A stretch of DNA of 64,000 nucleotides from Acinetobacter kanungonis (lineage in GTDB: Bacteria > Pseudomonadota > Gammaproteobacteria > Pseudomonadales > Moraxellaceae). Under the pieces are notes generated by a model. The model had not been told where the DNA came from and searched no databases. It worked only from the letters and a program-made list of their open reading frames with translations. Where the stretch lies: assembly GCF_009939195.1 (NCBI RefSeq), contig NZ_JAACKC010000001.1, positions 489,665 through 553,664 on the forward strand, written 5' to 3'. Of the stretch, positions 9,260-17,837 are shown piece by piece (within the stretch, counting starts at the first letter, position 1; every line of letters starts with the position of its first letter). The position numbers and the translations under genes were made by a program.

Positions 9260-9888
9260 TGAAAATCGCTGTCCTTGTTTCAGGCAGTGGCAGTAACTTA
9301 CAAGCCCTGATAGACGCTCGTCTATCAGGTGAAATTGTTGGAGTTATCTGCAATAAACCTGAAGCGTATGCACTCACACGCGCTCAACAAGCAGGTATTC
9401 AAACTGCTGTGATTGAACATAAACAATATCCAACACGCGAATCATTTGATGATGCCATGCATCAACAGTTATTGGCATGGGATGTTGATTTAGTGGTATT
9501 GGCGGGTTTCATGCGTATTCTGAGTGCCAAATTTGTGCGTGCTTGGGAAGGTAAAATGCTGAACATTCACCCTTCTCTACTGCCGCATTATAAAGGCATG
9601 CATACCCATCAACGGGTATTGAATACTGGTGATGTATATCACGGCTGTACCGTACATTATGTTACCGCAGAGCTAGATGCAGGACATTCACTGGCGCAAG
9701 GTGTGTTAAAGGTTGGTCATCATGACCATGTCGAGCAACTCGCGCAGCGCGTACATGAACTCGAACATCTGATCTATCCTCAAGTGGTAGAATGGATTTG
9801 TACAGGCGCCCTGCAATATCAGAATGCAAATACCGTCATATATCGCAATCAAGCGTTGAATGAACCGATTCAATTTTGCAAACTGTAA
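9259..9888 (+). CDS. purN: Phosphoribosylglycinamide formyltransferase (GART)
   Basis: This 209-residue enzyme transfers a formyl group from 10-formyltetrahydrofolate to GAR, the third step of purine synthesis. It shows the N-terminal phosphate loop (SGSGSNLQALI), the conserved catalytic segment NIHPSLLPHYKG and the downstream GCTVHYVTAELDAG, whose His and Asp complete the active site. It forms a two-gene operon with purM and is followed by a bidirectional terminator. Its length is typical. Confidence 0.97.
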   Translation: MKIAVLVSGSGSNLQALIDARLSGEIVGVICNKPEAYALTRAQQAGIQTAVIEHKQYPTRESFDDAMHQQLLAWDVDLVVLAGFMRILSAKFVRAWEGKMLNIHPSLLPHYKGMHTHQRVLNTGDVYHGCTVHYVTAELDAGHSLAQGVLKVGHHDHVEQLAQRVHELEHLIYPQVVEWICTGALQYQNANTVIYRNQALNEPIQFCKL

Positions 9889-9903
9889 AAATATGATTCA
9901 AAG

Positions 9904-9931
9904 AAAAAATGCATCCTCGGATGCATTTTTT
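9904..9931. terminator. Bidirectional terminator between purN and the hydrolase gene
   Basis: ATGCATCC and GGATGCAT form a stem flanked by A6 and T6, so it can stop both convergent transcripts. Confidence 0.9.
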
Positions 9932-9936
9932 ATGTT

Positions 9937-10734
9937 CTATGATTTCTGAATCAGCTGTTTAATCAACGCTACTGTCGCTTCAGGTCGTTCTAAGGGAAAC
10001 ATATGCCCCCCCTCTGCCACACTAAATGGAATACCCACTTTTTTCTGCGCGACTTGGGGAAATTTATGTTTTAAGAACTCACTTTGATCGCCCACCACCA
10101 AATGCATCGGGACTTTTGGTTTCGACATGGGTAACCACCACCAAGATGGCGTATAACGAAAAATGGCAACCTCAGCAGCTTTGGGAATCGTCAAGGTTAC
10201 CCCACCGCGCTCCGCATCTTCGGTCAGGGCGTGATCCAGATAAGCCTGAAAACACTCAGGATCAAATTTTTGATACAAGCTTTTCGGTCTTAACATTTCG
10301 CCTGCCTGCTCACGGGACTCCCAATGATCACGACGACGATTACTCAGACCTGCTGGCGTCATCTGATCCACCAGCTTTGGTTGAAACAGCTTTGCAGTAT
10401 GGAACAACAAAGAAGCTTTACCCATAATCAGTGGCGGATCGAGCATGATCACTTGCTGAAATAATTCAGGACGCTTATAAGCGGTCATCATGGTCAGGAC
10501 CGACCCCAAAGAATGCCCCAGTCCAATCACGGGACGCCCATGCGCCTGACGCACAATGCTGTCAGTCAGCTGATCCACCAAGTGCGGCCAATGATTGGTC
10601 ACAGGGTAACGTTGGTCAGTTCCTATGAGTGGAACATAGACAATATCGTAATCATCGCGAAGTAAATGAAAGAGTTTTTCATAAACTTTAGAAGGCACAC
10701 CATTGGCATGCGCAAAGTGGATCAGTGGTTTCAT
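9937..10734 (-). CDS. Alpha/beta hydrolase
   Basis: This 265-residue cytosolic protein has the alpha/beta-hydrolase fold. The nucleophile elbow is GLGHSLGS (about residues 92-99), with the oxyanion region near FAHANGVPS. An acid probably lies in VVGDQSEF, and the catalytic His in EGGHMFPLERPE near the C-terminus. The substrate is unknown; the fold covers esterases, lipases and thioesterases. The ATG overlaps the end of the S49 peptidase gene by four bases (ATGA), so the two are coupled. A run of seven G in the coding strand falls on the GGH motif. Confidence 0.85.
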   Translation of the reverse strand: MKPLIHFAHANGVPSKVYEKLFHLLRDDYDIVYVPLIGTDQRYPVTNHWPHLVDQLTDSIVRQAHGRPVIGLGHSLGSVLTMMTAYKRPELFQQVIMLDPPLIMGKASLLFHTAKLFQPKLVDQMTPAGLSNRRRDHWESREQAGEMLRPKSLYQKFDPECFQAYLDHALTEDAERGGVTLTIPKAAEVAIFRYTPSWWWLPMSKPKVPMHLVVGDQSEFLKHKFPQVAQKKVGIPFSVAEGGHMFPLERPEATVALIKQLIQKS

Positions 10735-11756
10735 TGTAATTTTGTCGTTTGCTCTGCTTGAACCTGTTCAGCAAGTGAAGTCGCAAAACCTTTCCCGATT
10801 GAGCTTCCCATACGCCCGAGAACAGAATCCAATGGATTATATTGAACGGTATAGTCCACAGTTTTATCGATTTTCAGTTCACGTTTCAAGCTATTTAGGC
10901 TACCTGTACGGTCAGCAATTCCGAGTTTAACTGCTTGCTCACCAGTCCAGAATAATCCTGAGAAAATTGCAGTATCCTGAGATTTCAGTTTTTCCCCACG
11001 ACCTTTTTTTACAGCCTCAATAAAGTGATCATGAACATTGTCTAATAAAGCTTGTACATGCGCTTTCTGAGCGGCATCAACAGGTTGTGTCATCGATAAA
11101 ATCGCTTTGTTTTCGCCCGAAGTCATGGTGCGATCTTCTACACCCAACTTTTGCATCAATCCATTGACACCATAATTCGGCATAATCACGCCAATCGAGC
11201 CAACCAGACTTGATGGATTAACAATAATTTCATCCGCTGCCGAAGCGATATAATAAGCCCCCGATGCCCCTGTATCACCAATAATGGCATACAGTTTTTT
11301 ATCTTTATGCTGCTGCTTCAGATACTGAATTTCCTGCCAAATTTCATCGGATTGTACAGGTGAGCCACCTGGTGAATTGATATTCAAGACAACAGCTTTA
11401 CTATTGCTACTCTCAAATGCTTTCTTCAACGATTTGATGGTATCTTCACTGTTCACGCTTTGTTTATCTGCGGCAATCGTCCCAATAACATCAACAACCG
11501 CGATATGAGCACCTGTAGTTGAACTGACATCGGTCGTAGCCGTACTACAGCCTTTGCCTAAAATCACTAAAATAAAAAGAATATAAGCAAAGGTCAGTAA
11601 TTTAAAGAAGATACTCCAACGACGAGCACGGCGCTGTTCTTCCACCGAAGCTAATACGGCTTTCTCAAGAATCTGCCATTCTTTTCCAGACTGCTTTTCT
11701 AAATTTTGTTGTGTAATATGACTTTCGTTTTGTGGTTTAGGTGGCCAATCGGACAT
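10731..11756 (-). CDS. S49 family signal peptide peptidase (SppA-like)
   Basis: This 341-residue inner-membrane serine protease has one N-terminal transmembrane helix (about residues 49-67) and a periplasmic catalytic domain. The nucleophile is in DTGASGAYY (Ser165) and the general base in TSGENKAIL (Lys217). The 52-residue spacing matches the short SppA of Bacillus. SPGGSPVQSDEI is the conserved glycine-rich loop. These enzymes degrade cleaved signal peptides. I start at MSDWPPKP; an upstream in-frame extension would add 15 hydrophobic residues that are not typical of the family. It is the first gene of a pair with the hydrolase. Confidence 0.88.
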   Translation of the reverse strand: MSDWPPKPQNESHITQQNLEKQSGKEWQILEKAVLASVEEQRRARRWSIFFKLLTFAYILFILVILGKGCSTATTDVSSTTGAHIAVVDVIGTIAADKQSVNSEDTIKSLKKAFESSNSKAVVLNINSPGGSPVQSDEIWQEIQYLKQQHKDKKLYAIIGDTGASGAYYIASAADEIIVNPSSLVGSIGVIMPNYGVNGLMQKLGVEDRTMTSGENKAILSMTQPVDAAQKAHVQALLDNVHDHFIEAVKKGRGEKLKSQDTAIFSGLFWTGEQAVKLGIADRTGSLNSLKRELKIDKTVDYTVQYNPLDSVLGRMGSSIGKGFATSLAEQVQAEQTTKLQ

Positions 11757-11839
11757 ATAAGATGATCCAATAATGAAGAAAATTAACCTCATTATATACA
11801 TGCAGACGCAATAAACTATTTAAACCCTGTATTTTCGCC

Positions 11840-11845
11840 TATAAT
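11840..11845 (+). promoter_or_regulatory. Candidate -10 box for the acyltransferase gene
   Basis: A perfect TATAAT lies 41 bases before the ATG at 11887 in the divergent intergenic region. No strong -35 is seen, so this is tentative. Confidence 0.35.
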
Positions 11846-11886
11846 AATTGCTGTTTTATATTTCTTATCCCCATACCCATTAGGCA

Positions 11887-12840
11887 ATGACTGATAAAAC
11901 TCCAAAAACAATGACTGATCGCGTACTTCAATTTGTAAGTCGACAACCTATTCAAATTTCTCGCATGATTGCCCGTTCACTGGCTGGCTTGGTGAACCTG
12001 TTAAAAATATCTAAAACATCTCAAACCATTCGTCTTAACCTTGAAATTGCTTTGCCTGAACTCACGACAAGCCAACGTGAACAAATTACTCAAAATGCGA
12101 TACGCAACGAACTCACCTCCTATTTTGAATTTTTCAGCATTTGGGGTTCTGAAAATCAAAAAAATATTTCCCGTATTCATTCGATTACTGGCGAACAGTA
12201 TTTACATGATGCACTTGCCGAGAAAAAAGGCGTGGTCTTGATTGTCCCTCATTTTGGAACTTGGGAAGTGATGAATGCTTGGGTCGCTCAATTTACCGAA
12301 ATGACAATTCTGTATAAACCTGTAAAAAATCTGGCAGCCGATAATTTTGTACGTAGCGCGCGCAGCCGTGAACAAGCACATTTAGTTCCCACCGATGAAA
12401 CTGGTGTACGGCAGATTTTTAAAGCCTTGAAACAAGGTGGCACTACGGTCATTTTGCCAGATCATACACCGAACATAGGAGGAGATCTTATTCCTCTATT
12501 TGGCTTACCATTAGAATCTAGCAACTTAAGTGCCAAACTGATTCAAAAAACCAAGGCAAAGGCACTATTTTTATATGCAATTCGTAATGATGCTCATGGG
12601 TTTGACATGTATATCGAACCGATGCCTGAAAGTATTTATCAAGGCTCAGCCAATGATGGTACCCATGTGATTCATCAGGAAATTGAAAACCTAATTCATC
12701 GTTTTCCTGAGCATTACCATTGGAGCTATAAGCGCTTTAAAGCCAACCCTGAACTGCGTAATCTGTATAACTTGCCACATGAACAAGCAATGCAACTTGT
12801 GACGAAAGTTAGAACACAACAATTAGACACTAACGATTAA
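11887..12840 (+). CDS. LpxL/HtrB-family lysophospholipid acyltransferase
   Basis: This 317-residue protein belongs to the lipid A late-acyltransferase superfamily. The catalytic HX4E motif is visible as HFGTWE (His122, Glu127). ILPDHTPNIGGD and the later HYHWSYKRFK are the other family blocks. It should transfer an acyl chain from acyl-ACP to a lipid A precursor at the inner membrane. I cannot say from sequence alone whether it is the LpxL, LpxM or another paralogue, so no symbol is given. Its 3' end overlaps comEC, which runs the other way, by 11 bases. Confidence 0.8.
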   Translation: MTDKTPKTMTDRVLQFVSRQPIQISRMIARSLAGLVNLLKISKTSQTIRLNLEIALPELTTSQREQITQNAIRNELTSYFEFFSIWGSENQKNISRIHSITGEQYLHDALAEKKGVVLIVPHFGTWEVMNAWVAQFTEMTILYKPVKNLAADNFVRSARSREQAHLVPTDETGVRQIFKALKQGGTTVILPDHTPNIGGDLIPLFGLPLESSNLSAKLIQKTKAKALFLYAIRNDAHGFDMYIEPMPESIYQGSANDGTHVIHQEIENLIHRFPEHYHWSYKRFKANPELRNLYNLPHEQAMQLVTKVRTQQLDTND

Positions 12841-15235
12841 GCCAACGTTGCTGATCACGGTAAAACTGCATTTCTATCTGCTTCCCATTCTGAATAAACT
12901 GAATGCTACCCTTGTCGATTGTGGTATATAACGGAATCCCTAATGCCTGCAAGCGTTGTTGAGTTAAAATGCTCGGATGCCCATAGCGATTGTTAATTCC
13001 TGCTGATGCAATCGCAATTTTAGGCTTGAGCCGCTGCAAAAAATCATAAGCCGAACTATGCTTACTGCCATGATGTCCCAAGACCAATACATCTACTTTT
13101 AAATCTGGGTAGGCTTTTAGAATCTGATGTTCGGCTTCCCAGCCCGCATCCCCCATAAGTAAAAAGTTGGCATATGGCTGAGCATGTTCAACTTGAACAT
13201 AGAGAACGCAAGACAATTCATTCTGCTGATTCGCAACTGCGGCTAATTGCTCCTGTCGTGGAGATAAGACCTGAATTTTAACATCATCAAATTGCCACAC
13301 CTGCCCAGCGTGGCAATAGTGAAATTGAGAATTGGGCATGACCTCAACCCATTCATTACTGTAAATGGTTTGAACAGCTAAAGTTGAGCGTAAGGAAAAA
13401 TATGAGCCACTATGATCTTGATCTAAATGGGTCAAAATGAGCTGATCCAGACTGGTAATCCCTTTACTATTTAGAAAGGGACGAATGAGTTGCTTGCCGA
13501 CACTGAATTTCTGTTCATCATAATTACCGCCCATATCAATCATCATCTGCTGATCTTTCTTTTGTAAAAAGATGGCTTGCCCTTGCCCCACATCGAGAAT
13601 GTGCAATTCAAACGGCTGCTTGGATTCATCCACAATAAAAATCGGCAACATACAAACCATCGCCCAACTTTTTGGAACCACACCGCGTGGAAGGAACAAA
13701 ATACAAAGCCCTATTATCAGTCCGCCTAGCATCCCCCAGCTCAACGCAACATTTTGTACGGTTGAACCCAGCATTTGATCTGTACCATTGAGGATTGAAA
13801 GTAACCATGACACACTGAAATCATTCAGTTGAAACAGCAATACACCTAAAGGTTGAAGGATCCATAAACACAAGGTCGCAATAATGCTGAGAGGTACCAC
13901 CAATATACTCAGCCACGGTAATGCCACAAGATTACTGAATGGCGCAATCCACACGACTTGTTGAAAGAAAATCAGCATCAATGGCAGTAATGCGATAAAA
14001 ATTTTCCATTGCGACTCAAATAACAGCGCAACATATAACTTTAATTGACCTACACGAGTGTCTACGATTTGAGTAGGTTGCTGTTGTACCGTCTGATAAA
14101 TTCTCAGAAGTACCAGACAAGCGCCGTAGGACAACCAAAAAGCAGCCGATAGAATGCTAAAAGGATCGAGAAATAATAAAATTGCAGCACTAAACAGCAG
14201 GACTTGTACAGGTTGAAGTTTAAATTTACATAAAATCAGAACAGCGATAATCAAACTGGTTAACAACGTCCGCAATGCTGGGATTTCAAAGCCGACAAAG
14301 GCTGAATACAGCAGTACCCCGATACAAAAAGGAACCACCAAAAGATAAGGCTTCGGATAACGCAAATACCAAGTTGGAGTAAAACGGATAATCAGATGGT
14401 GTAAACTCCAACAGAATAATGCCGCAAAGATCAACACATGTGGTCCAGAAATTGCCAATAAATGGCTCAACCCCATCCGTTTAAATAAATCTTCGATATC
14501 AGGACTCAGTAAACTTTGATCTCCCGTTAATAAGGCTAAAAGCAAACCTGCATTACGTAAAGACTGTTGCTGGAAAGTAAATCGTAAACTCAACCTTTGC
14601 TGTTCAATTGCCAATAACGTTTTAGCAATCAGCCCCTGTTGTTTCCGTACATAAGGCATTTGTCCTGCTGCATAAAGTGCTTGTTCCGTCAGCTCTTCCA
14701 CTGCTTGAACTTGGAAAGTTGCCATAATGTTCTGTTGTAAGAGCCATTTTTCCTGATCAAATGCGCCTGCAATTGCATAGCTATGTGCAGGTAAAATCTG
14801 CCCGCGCAAACGGTAGTACTTTCCCAGCTCCAGTGACTGATTAGAAGAAGGCTGTAGATAAGCTAACCATTTCACAGGTTGCTTTCTATAATTCAGTACG
14901 GTGACAGGTTGCTTGATACGATTCGACTGAATCTGATTCATTGATTTGACATGCACAATAACTTCAGCGTGCTTTGTAATCGACTCTCGTAAATCCATAC
15001 GCTGAGTGAGTGCAGCATCGGCATATAAATAAGCCAGATTGAAGCTAAATAAACATAAAAAAATGATGCTGAAAAATCTAAAAAGCTGAGGTTTAAAATT
15101 CGGACATTTAACCACCAGTATTTGAATCATCATCCAGAAGATAACAAACATGACACACGTAACAGTGGTGAGTGACCAGACCTTGCCCATGCCAGTCATG
15201 CCGAGAATCCAAGCGAGTAGTACATATTGCATCAT
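12830..15235 (-). CDS. comEC: DNA internalization channel ComEC/Rec2
   Basis: This 801-residue polytopic protein takes single-stranded DNA across the inner membrane during natural transformation. The N-terminal third holds several helices and an OB-like periplasmic segment. The central competence domain includes LLALLTGDQSLLSPD and MGLSHLLAISGPHV. The C-terminal 250 residues form a metallo-beta-lactamase domain with DVGQGQAIFL, LTHLDQDHSGS (HxDxDH), LLMGDAGWEAE and LGHHGSKHSS, so the presumed nuclease centre is complete. Acinetobacter is known for natural competence and the gene is called comA in ADP1. No frameshift is seen. Its 3' end overlaps the acyltransferase gene. Confidence 0.95.
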   Translation of the reverse strand: MMQYVLLAWILGMTGMGKVWSLTTVTCVMFVIFWMMIQILVVKCPNFKPQLFRFFSIIFLCLFSFNLAYLYADAALTQRMDLRESITKHAEVIVHVKSMNQIQSNRIKQPVTVLNYRKQPVKWLAYLQPSSNQSLELGKYYRLRGQILPAHSYAIAGAFDQEKWLLQQNIMATFQVQAVEELTEQALYAAGQMPYVRKQQGLIAKTLLAIEQQRLSLRFTFQQQSLRNAGLLLALLTGDQSLLSPDIEDLFKRMGLSHLLAISGPHVLIFAALFCWSLHHLIIRFTPTWYLRYPKPYLLVVPFCIGVLLYSAFVGFEIPALRTLLTSLIIAVLILCKFKLQPVQVLLFSAAILLFLDPFSILSAAFWLSYGACLVLLRIYQTVQQQPTQIVDTRVGQLKLYVALLFESQWKIFIALLPLMLIFFQQVVWIAPFSNLVALPWLSILVVPLSIIATLCLWILQPLGVLLFQLNDFSVSWLLSILNGTDQMLGSTVQNVALSWGMLGGLIIGLCILFLPRGVVPKSWAMVCMLPIFIVDESKQPFELHILDVGQGQAIFLQKKDQQMMIDMGGNYDEQKFSVGKQLIRPFLNSKGITSLDQLILTHLDQDHSGSYFSLRSTLAVQTIYSNEWVEVMPNSQFHYCHAGQVWQFDDVKIQVLSPRQEQLAAVANQQNELSCVLYVQVEHAQPYANFLLMGDAGWEAEHQILKAYPDLKVDVLVLGHHGSKHSSAYDFLQRLKPKIAIASAGINNRYGHPSILTQQRLQALGIPLYTTIDKGSIQFIQNGKQIEMQFYRDQQRWLNR

Positions 15236-15272
15236 TATGATTCATATTATTTTTATAAGTGCCGCACATCAT

Positions 15273-15294
15273 AAAGCCCACCGAAGTGGGCTTC
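15273..15294 (-). terminator. Hairpin after lolD
   Basis: AAGCCCAC and GTGGGCTT form an 8-bp stem with a CGAA loop between lolD and comEC. The T tract on the minus strand is short, so read-through into comEC is possible. Confidence 0.6.
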
Positions 15295-15318
15295 AAGGGA
15301 AACTAGATAATTCGTTTT

Positions 15319-16005
15319 TTATTCGGACTCAGCCCAAATACCATCCTGCATATGTAAGACTGAATCTGCCGCTTGAGCCAACTGTTCATCATGCGTGACA
15401 ATTAACATCGCCATGTTAAATTCTTGACGTAAATCGCTCAGCAATTCAAAAATTTTAACCGCTGTTTTACGATCTAAATTCCCTGTGGGCTCATCTGCCA
15501 TCATTAAGGCAGGTTTAGCCACTAAAGCACGTGCGAGCGCCACGCGCTGACGCTCACCACCTGACAACTCACCTGGTTTATGCGTTAAACGATGTGACAA
15601 CCCAACGCGATTTAGCAAATACTCCGCCTGCGCTTTGACATCTTTATAGTTAGTGCCTTCACGTAACATAAGGGGCATTGCTACATTTTCCAGAGCTGTA
15701 AACTCAGGTAGAAGATGATGAAACTGGTAAACAAAACCTAAATGTTGATTACGTAAATAGCCGCGTTCGGCTTCGCCCATATGATCGAATCGCTGACCAT
15801 TCAGCCAGACTTGCCCTTCAGTCGGACGATCCAAGCCACCCAACACATGCAACAAAGTACTTTTACCCGAACCACTCGAACCGACAATTGAAACGAACTC
15901 ACCCGCATGAACTTTTAAGAACACCCCCTTAATCACTTCAACCGTAGATTTACCATCAGTAAAATGTTTCACCACATTTTTGGCTTCTAATACCACGTTA
16001 CTCAT
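15319..16005 (-). CDS. lolD: Lipoprotein-releasing ABC transporter ATPase LolD
   Basis: This 228-residue ATPase powers extraction of outer-membrane lipoproteins from the inner membrane. Walker A is GSSGSGKSTLL, the signature is LSGGERQRVALARAL, and Walker B is ALMMADEPTGNLD. I start at MSNVVLEAK (16005), which overlaps the permease gene by eight bases. An upstream in-frame start would add a basic stretch not found in LolD. The coupling to a single LolC/E-type permease makes a two-gene transporter. Confidence 0.93.
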   Translation of the reverse strand: MSNVVLEAKNVVKHFTDGKSTVEVIKGVFLKVHAGEFVSIVGSSGSGKSTLLHVLGGLDRPTEGQVWLNGQRFDHMGEAERGYLRNQHLGFVYQFHHLLPEFTALENVAMPLMLREGTNYKDVKAQAEYLLNRVGLSHRLTHKPGELSGGERQRVALARALVAKPALMMADEPTGNLDRKTAVKIFELLSDLRQEFNMAMLIVTHDEQLAQAADSVLHMQDGIWAESE

Positions 16006-17233
16006 AACGCAAAGCCTCCGCAGGTTGAATTTTGGCAGCACGCAATGCTGGATAAATAGTCGCCAAGAAACTTAAGATTAAAGATAAGCTGACAATAATC
16101 ACCACATCTTGCCATCTTAAATAAGAAGGTAAATAGTTAATAAAATAGGCATCAAATAAATGCAGACCCAAGGCCGTATTCACCCAGTCAATAAAACCAC
16201 TAATCCCCGTCGCGAAAATAATACCCAATACCGCACCTGCAACCGTACCAATGACTCCAATCACAGTGCCCTGCACCATAAAGATTTTGGTAATTGTCGC
16301 TGGAGAAGCCCCCAAGGTTCTTAAAATTGCAATATCCGCCTTTTTATCGGTCACCACCATTACCAGTGAAGATACGATATTAAACGCCGCAACCAAGACA
16401 ATCAGGAACAGCAATAGACTCACCATTGCCTTTTCCATCTGAATGGCACTGAACAAATTACCATGCGTATAGGTCCAGTCAGAAGCATAATAGTTACCAG
16501 GCAATTCGCGTACAATATCATTACTCACTTGCGGTGCAGCAAAAATATTATCCAGTTTTAACCGAATCCCTTGTGCACCATCAGGTAAGCGAAGCAAGGT
16601 CGAAGCATCGTTCAGGGCGATATAACCCATCATGGAATCAACTTCTGCACCAATACTGAAAATACCGACAATTTTAAAACGCTTGAAACGCGGCACCACA
16701 CCCGCAGGTGACGGTGTTGCTTCAGGTAAAACCAAAGTCACATTATCATTTAGCCCTAAGCCCAATGCATCTGTTAACTGTTTTCCTAAAACAATGCCAA
16801 ATTCACCTTTCTTTAACTGATCAATGCTACCTTCGACCATGTGGTCTTGAATAATCGAGACTTTTTTCTCGTATTCTGGTTCAATACCTGTCACCATAAC
16901 ACCAGAAACTTGGCCATGCGCAGTAATCATGCCTTGTAATTGAGTAAATGGCGCGACACCTTTAACATGCTCATGCTGTTCAACTTTTTTTGCAAGTTCA
17001 GGCCAATCTGTTAAAATTTGTGTTGATGAAACAGTGGCTTGAGGTATCATGCCCAAAACTCGGTTTTTCAGTTCGCGATCGAACCCGTTCATCACAGATA
17101 ATACTGTAATGAGCACAGCGACACCCAAGGTGAGACCGATCATGGAAACCAGAGCAATAAAAGAAATAAAGTGGTTGCTACGCCGTGCGCGAGTATATCT
17201 TAACCCGATGTACAGCGAGATTGGTTTAAACAT
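15998..17233 (-). CDS. Lipoprotein-releasing permease, LolC/LolE family (LolF-like)
   Basis: This 411-residue protein has the LolC/E layout. The N-terminus is MFKPISLYIGLRYTRA followed by a first helix around FIALVSMIGLTLGVAVL. A large periplasmic domain follows (about residues 50-260), then three C-terminal helices of FtsX type. With LolD it delivers lipoproteins to LolA. Only one permease gene accompanies lolD, so the complex may be a homodimer of a LolC/E hybrid, as described for LolF in Acinetobacter and other non-enteric bacteria. I start at MFKPIS because that matches family N-termini. An ATG at 17257 would add eight residues. Confidence 0.88.
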   Translation of the reverse strand: MFKPISLYIGLRYTRARRSNHFISFIALVSMIGLTLGVAVLITVLSVMNGFDRELKNRVLGMIPQATVSSTQILTDWPELAKKVEQHEHVKGVAPFTQLQGMITAHGQVSGVMVTGIEPEYEKKVSIIQDHMVEGSIDQLKKGEFGIVLGKQLTDALGLGLNDNVTLVLPEATPSPAGVVPRFKRFKIVGIFSIGAEVDSMMGYIALNDASTLLRLPDGAQGIRLKLDNIFAAPQVSNDIVRELPGNYYASDWTYTHGNLFSAIQMEKAMVSLLLFLIVLVAAFNIVSSLVMVVTDKKADIAILRTLGASPATITKIFMVQGTVIGVIGTVAGAVLGIIFATGISGFIDWVNTALGLHLFDAYFINYLPSYLRWQDVVIIVSLSLILSFLATIYPALRAAKIQPAEALRYE

Positions 17234-17258
17234 ACCATCTAGTCCGAGGTAATACATT

Positions 17259-17828
17259 ATGGAAAATTTACAGCATCAAAGCGCCTCAGCGGAACGTCGC
17301 GTTATGTCACGTATCGATGCTGCCTTGCGAATTAATTATCAGATTATTTCTGATGATGTTGCTCTTAATGATCCTTACGATCCAAATTTTGTCTTGCCCC
17401 GCTATTTTCTACTACTCGCAGAATTAGATCAATTTGATCTGGCTTTAAACTACGAATTAGAACAATTAACTGAAAAAGATCAACAAATTGCTCGAATATT
17501 ATCCTTATTCAACCAAAAATTAAACCTGATTACCGGTTCTTTATACGACGCAATTGTACAATCCATGTTACCTGTACCTGAACATGTCAATTTTTCAGAG
17601 AGTGGGTTCAGTTTTCACAGCGATCGCGAAATTCAGGAAGGCACCTATATTCATGTGACCTTGAGCCATCCTGAGAACTTCTTTCATATTGCTGCGACAG
17701 CACAGGTAGTGTACAGCCGCGCTGAAGGTAAAGGAAAATTCCGTACAGGTGCCTATTTCATTACCCTGCATCCACAAGACCGCGTCAAACTAGCAGAGTG
17801 TGTCAGCTTCGAACAAGCGAAGGACTAA
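17259..17828 (+). CDS. PilZ-domain protein with an inserted helical block
   Basis: This 189-residue soluble protein has the two halves of a c-di-GMP binding PilZ site: RxxxR as RVMSR (residues 14-18) and NxSxxG as NFSESG (111-116). They are normally about 20-40 residues apart. Here 92 residues separate them, filled largely by leucine-rich helical sequence (about 45-100, including YFLLLAELDQFDLALNY and QQIARILSLFNQKLNL). A strand-rich C-terminal part follows. GAGG nine bases before the ATG supports this start. It is divergent from the Lol operon, only 25 bases away. It may bind c-di-GMP and oligomerise through the inserted helices. Its target is unknown. Confidence 0.8.
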   Translation: MENLQHQSASAERRVMSRIDAALRINYQIISDDVALNDPYDPNFVLPRYFLLLAELDQFDLALNYELEQLTEKDQQIARILSLFNQKLNLITGSLYDAIVQSMLPVPEHVNFSESGFSFHSDREIQEGTYIHVTLSHPENFFHIAATAQVVYSRAEGKGKFRTGAYFITLHPQDRVKLAECVSFEQAKD

Positions 17829-17837
17829 TTGCAAAGA

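Noticed and set aside
10006..10012. Seven-base C/G homopolymer in the hydrolase gene
   Set aside because: It encodes the conserved GGH motif and is short, so phase variation is unlikely to be its purpose.
10026..10427. 133-codon plus-strand frame opposite the alpha/beta hydrolase
   Set aside because: It is antisense to a clear hydrolase gene, has no ribosome site, and its translation is low-complexity His/Pro/Thr.
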